Source: Tritrichomonas musculus
Lineage: Eukaryota; Parabasalia; Tritrichomonadida; Tritrichomonadidae
Direction of reading: 5' to 3'
DNA length: 64,000 bases
Assembly (NCBI GenBank): GCA_039105265.1
Contig: JAPFFF010000004.1
Span: 6,305,501-6,369,500, forward strand
Below the pieces are notes generated by a model, which saw nothing but the letters and a program-made list of their open reading frames with translations, searched no databases and was not told the origin of the DNA. Within the stretch, counting starts at the first letter, position 1. The number at the start of each line of letters is the position of its first letter. The translations under genes were made by a program, and so were the position numbers. Below, piece after piece: positions 60,490 to 64,000 of the stretch.

Positions 60490-62829
60490 ATGATACTTAT
60501 TATATTTATCAATATACTATTACAAGTTTCCAAAAGCGAGGACTGTTCAAAGTTTGGCCCTCATTGTTCAACATGTGAAAATGGACATTGCTCGAAATGC
60601 GATGATGGTTATGGAATGGATAATGATTTGTCAAGTGAAAATCGTGGGAAATGTGTTGAATGCGCTTATAATCCATCACCCCAAGGATCATGTAAAAATT
60701 GTAATAATGATTACAAAACATGTTTACAATGTAATATACAACATGGGTTCGATAAAGATCCAGATAGTCAGTATTATAATAAATGCCGTAGATGCAGTGA
60801 TGTTTCATGCGATGAATGCCTTTACGATTACACGAAATGTACCAAATGTGAAGAAGGATATGGAATGAATAATGACCCAAATACATTAGGATACAAATCA
60901 TGTGACACTTGTTATGGAAATTGTAAAATATGCGACTCAGATGATTATAAAAATTGTTTTGAATGTAAAAATGGTTATGGTTTTGATGGTCAAGGTGGCA
61001 ATCAATGCATTCAATGTGAAGATAGAGATTGCCAGCTTTGCAAAGATAATTATAAACAATGCACAAAATGTAGACCAAGATATGGCTTCGATTCTAATAG
61101 AAAATGCCAAGAATGCGACAAATCCTGTGATTCTTGTGATGAAGATAGTTCAAAATGTGATAAATGCACATCAACATATGGAAAAGATAATGATATAAAT
61201 AGCGAAACGTATGGAAAATGTATTAAATGCAAAGTTGCTAGATGCCAAGATTGTACTTCTGATGCAAACAAATGCAATGATTGTGGTGGTAGTGGTTTTT
61301 ATGATGATGATGAAACTAGTTTAACATATGGGAAATGTGTCTCATGTTCAGCATACTGCACAAAATGTATAGATGAAAAAACATGCCTTGAATGTGATAG
61401 AAGATATGGTCTTGATAATGGCAAATGTACTCGATGCAAAGATCATGATTGTCTCGAATGTTATGAAGATTATTCAATTTGTACAGAATGCCTAGATCTT
61501 TCTGCTGACATTCGTCCCAATTCAGAAACATATGGACAATGTATCAATTGCACAAACAATTGTAAACGTTGCGAACATTTTGATTCAGGCAATTGCACAT
61601 ATTGCTATGACGGTTTAGGTTCTGACAACGGTGTATGTGTTGAAACTAAAATGGATCATTGTGTGGCATTTGAATCTATAAATTATTGCATAAAATGTGA
61701 AAAAGGCTATGCAGTTCAACATTTGTATGGCGTATGTTTAGCAACTGATGATGAACATTGTACAACTTTACATAATTCTGGAGATTTTTGTTTACTATGT
61801 GAAGATAATTATGAACCAGTAAGGGGTACCTGTCGAAAAATACTAAATAACTGTAAGGAATATTATTATTTAGATGAAGAACCTTACTATTATTGCTCTA
61901 AGTGTGAAGAAGGCTATGGCCTTGATTATAATGAGAAAGATCGTCCTCTTCAATGCAAAAAATGCACTGATCCACATTGCTCTAATTGCCATGCTAATAT
62001 TTCAATTTGTGTAGAATGCCAATTACCTTATTATCTGGATAAAAGTACAGGTACTTGTGTTCGAGAATGCAAAGCCAAAAATTGTACTCAATGCAATCCA
62101 GAAGATAACACTGATTGTATCGTTTGCTTAACAGGATATGGATATTATGAAAATGATGGAAAACCTGAAAAATGTGTGAAAAATTTCCAAGAACATTGCC
62201 TTAAAGGATCGTCTGTATATTATTGTGATGAATGTATTGAAGGATACAGTGTTGGTCCAAAAGGAATTTGTGTTGAATGTAAAGTTTCAAATTGTCTAAA
62301 ATGTTCTTCTGATAATTATTGCAGTGAATGCTCTCCAGGTTTTTATTTAATTGATGGAAAATGTAATGAATGCACTTACAAAGGATGTGAATGTACAAAA
62401 AAGGATCCTGATGACTGTTATGATTGCATTGATGGTTATACATTTGATTATACAAAGGGAACAAATATTTATGGAAAGTGCACACCTTGCCTAGTTGAAA
62501 ATTGTAAGTATTGTTATTATCATAAAGGGGAATGTTCACGTTGCTTTAATGATGAAAAGCCAGATAATGATGGTAAATGCCTTGCAAAACCAGATATTAC
62601 TGAAGAACCAATCTTTACTGAAGAACCGACCATTACTGAAGAACCTAGTTCTATATATGAGCCACCTATTGTAAATGCTCAAGAAAAATCAAAAAAGAAA
62701 TTATCTACCGGAGCTATTGCTGGTATTGCGGTTGGTTCAGTTGCCGCAGTTGGACTTGCTTCTTTCTTAGTTTATTATTTCGCATTCAGAAAGAAATCTG
62801 CAGTTTCAGCATCATCTAATTCACCATAA
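60490..62829 (+). CDS. Cysteine-rich CxxC-repeat surface protein, 779 aa
   Basis: A type I membrane protein. Signal peptide about 1-16 (MILIIFINILLQVSKS); ectodomain of about 700 residues made of some 30 CxxC pairs in furin-like or VSP-like modules (C-x2-C-x(5-12)-GYG-x-D/N...; e.g. CSKCDDGYGMDND, CTKCEEGYGMNND); a short Glu/Pro/Thr stalk with EEPIFTEEPTITEEP; KKKLSTGAIAG then a membrane helix (about 738-762) and a 14-residue tail. The motif order is like Giardia VSPs and other protist Cys-rich surface proteins, but without the VSP CRGKA tail. Repeats drift in sequence, so the array is not newly made. Role unknown; exposed at the surface by inference. The ATG follows a TCATTTTTTAATT initiator. 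It sits between two broken M1 copies. Confidence 0.88.
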   Translation: MILIIFINILLQVSKSEDCSKFGPHCSTCENGHCSKCDDGYGMDNDLSSENRGKCVECAYNPSPQGSCKNCNNDYKTCLQCNIQHGFDKDPDSQYYNKCRRCSDVSCDECLYDYTKCTKCEEGYGMNNDPNTLGYKSCDTCYGNCKICDSDDYKNCFECKNGYGFDGQGGNQCIQCEDRDCQLCKDNYKQCTKCRPRYGFDSNRKCQECDKSCDSCDEDSSKCDKCTSTYGKDNDINSETYGKCIKCKVARCQDCTSDANKCNDCGGSGFYDDDETSLTYGKCVSCSAYCTKCIDEKTCLECDRRYGLDNGKCTRCKDHDCLECYEDYSICTECLDLSADIRPNSETYGQCINCTNNCKRCEHFDSGNCTYCYDGLGSDNGVCVETKMDHCVAFESINYCIKCEKGYAVQHLYGVCLATDDEHCTTLHNSGDFCLLCEDNYEPVRGTCRKILNNCKEYYYLDEEPYYYCSKCEEGYGLDYNEKDRPLQCKKCTDPHCSNCHANISICVECQLPYYLDKSTGTCVRECKAKNCTQCNPEDNTDCIVCLTGYGYYENDGKPEKCVKNFQEHCLKGSSVYYCDECIEGYSVGPKGICVECKVSNCLKCSSDNYCSECSPGFYLIDGKCNECTYKGCECTKKDPDDCYDCIDGYTFDYTKGTNIYGKCTPCLVENCKYCYYHKGECSRCFNDEKPDNDGKCLAKPDITEEPIFTEEPTITEEPSSIYEPPIVNAQEKSKKKLSTGAIAGIAVGSVAAVGLASFLVYYFAFRKKSAVSASSNSP

Positions 62830-63029
62830 TTCATAAGTAAAGATTTAATACTTACTTTGTTTCTTCTGTTTTTTTAAAAAAAATTCATTAATTGAATGAC
62901 TTTCATAAGAATCTCCAATGAAACTAAGAGAAAAATTTTATACAAGATAAATATGACTTGCTTCTGTGTGAATCATAACTTTTGAGTGAAATATCATCAT
63001 TTAATTTTAATGTATGCTTGTATCATATA

Positions 63030-63374
63030 AACAAGGATGAAGTGTTTCTGCTCCTGTCGGCGCTAAGTTGGTGAGATAGTAAAATTTGCTTTGGAAAAAT
63101 ACTCTGAGGAATTTGAAATTGGGACATAGGGATGGTTGGACGATGAATAATTAAATTCGGATGATTTACAGTATATTCGAGATTTGAATTGTTTTGGATA
63201 GTGTTTTTTTTTTTATCGTAATAAATTTGGGATTGATATTTAGATATAACTTATCGTCTGTTTGATTTGCATCGAATGGATAATGATCATTCTCAAAATG
63301 CAAGTATAAATCAAAATGAATTGGAATATAATTTTGTGGCAGCCTTTCACTCATTTTGAAAATTATATTGAATT
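63030..63374 (-). pseudogene. Second M1 aminopeptidase 5' fragment
   Basis: About 320 bp match 59030-59450, same strand, with a piece of about 50 bp missing and small differences. It starts with an ATG (63352-63354; MSERLPQNYIPIHFDLYLHF) and is open for 62 codons. The match ends just after the start of the beta domain (TGARTLL-like region, about 63040). The rest of the gene is absent. Compared with the 59 kb copy this one keeps a clean start but lacks about 18-20 bp after YPFD. Confidence 0.85.
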
Positions 63375-63842
63375 TTTGAATGCTTATTTGGTTTGTATAA
63401 ATGTCATGATCTTGTTGAAATAAATAATTAAAATTTATTGATTAAAATAAAGTTCCATATACATCGAATAAACTAAAAGCGAGGATATTATTTTTTTTGT
63501 GATTTGTTCCAGTTGAGCGAATTCAAATATATCAGACTTCTTTAAATTGCTGAGAGTGAATATTAAATGTGTTTTGATGTTCTATCTTCATAACTTTTCA
63601 ATTCTAATGCATTTGAGTCATTGCTGTTCAATACAAATTTGCTTCCAGTTGTTCATCAATTTAAAGAATTGTTGTTTCATGTTGTTTTCGTTCTTCTTTC
63701 ATTTGTCTAATGAATATGTTATTATTGAATACGCTCGTTGTTTTACCATTATTCAAAAGTTCATCGATAACATAAAAAAATAATAATAAATTCTGTTTTA
63801 TGATATTTAGTGTTTATTACTATAAAAAAACAATCTTTTAAT
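63375..63842. other. Intergenic, AT-rich
   Basis: Small frames only (63547-63783 is Phe/Leu-rich and of chance composition). No feature is recognised. Confidence 0.5.
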
Positions 63843-64000
63843 CTAGTTATTCATTGTCCAGATACCTCCGACGAAGCAGAACCAGAGATAACCAACAGCA
63901 AGAGTAACACCTTGGATGATCCTGTTTTTAGTATCGTTGTCATCTTTGAATGCTTGTTGGAATTGATACATCATTCGGAATCCCATATAGAGAATGGCGC
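63843..64000 (-). CDS. 3' end of a second ZIP-like membrane protein gene (cut by window edge)
   Basis: The last 51 codons and stop are nearly identical (about 98 percent by eye; only three base changes over 158 bp, all synonymous) to 36793-36950, the end of the ZIP-like gene, and lie inverted to it. It encodes AILYMGFRMMYQFQQAF and ends GGIWTMNN. After the stop the two sequences diverge within about 10 bases. The reading frame is intact up to the edge. A recent gene duplicate under selection, or a gene-converted copy. Confidence 0.85.
   Translation of the reverse strand, partial: AILYMGFRMMYQFQQAFKDDNDTKNRIIQGVTLAVGYLWFCFVGGIWTMNN

Noticed and set aside
60509-61078. 189-codon antisense ORF in the Cys-rich gene
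   Set aside because: A mirror of TGT/TGC-rich coding DNA; His/Ile/Tyr-rich and meaningless.

Overview
The window looks like nuclear DNA of a parabasalid flagellate, most likely Tritrichomonas or a close relative. It is very AT-rich with long homopolymer runs. Its genes show no clear introns, lie on both strands and stand alone rather than in operons. Several start codons follow, within about 5 to 26 nt, an initiator-like TCATTTTT. The protein families are those trichomonads expand: DUF3447/ankyrin proteins, Sel1-repeat kinases, M60-like surface peptidases, Pmp-like beta-helix surface proteins and Maverick remnants. The assignment is an inference from these traits; no species marker was seen.

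Layout. 0-8.2 kb: a gene end, a TKL-type kinase, a dead FTxS-repeat surface gene, a calpain, a cytosolic CAP protein, tRNA-Arg(UCG) and a coiled-coil protein. 8.5-10.0 kb: a non-autonomous hAT-like element. 10.6-17.6 kb: an ABCA half-transporter, an ankyrin protein and an MLF-like protein. 17.9-26.1 kb: a broken and an intact FTxS-repeat surface gene, separated by 3.9 kb that holds two more hAT-like elements, one sitting inside an ankyrin-gene remnant. 26.6-36.9 kb: a Rho GTPase without a CaaX end, an AAAP amino-acid transporter, a decayed GTPase copy, a Sel1 pseudokinase-like giant and a ZIP-like membrane protein. 37.1-40.9 kb: a large M60-like surface metallopeptidase. 41-49.3 kb: gene-poor, with a small unknown gene, a worn Maverick/Polinton fossil and a second endonuclease fragment. 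49.4-57.6 kb: a TMEM62-like phosphoesterase, a membrane-anchored esterase, an unknown protein and an ankyrin gene broken at poly-T tracts. 57.8-64 kb: an M1 aminopeptidase pseudogene, an intact cysteine-rich surface protein, a second M1 5' fragment and the inverted 3' end of a second ZIP-like gene.

Common themes are the cell surface (FTxS stalk proteins, M60 peptidase, esterase and Cys-rich protein, all type I membrane proteins with lysines before a C-terminal helix), signalling (two kinases, a Rho GTPase), and heavy turnover by duplication and decay. The most notable signals are three elements with exact 8-bp target duplications, a 17-bp sequence shared upstream of two ankyrin loci, and three loci of one surface family of which two are dead.
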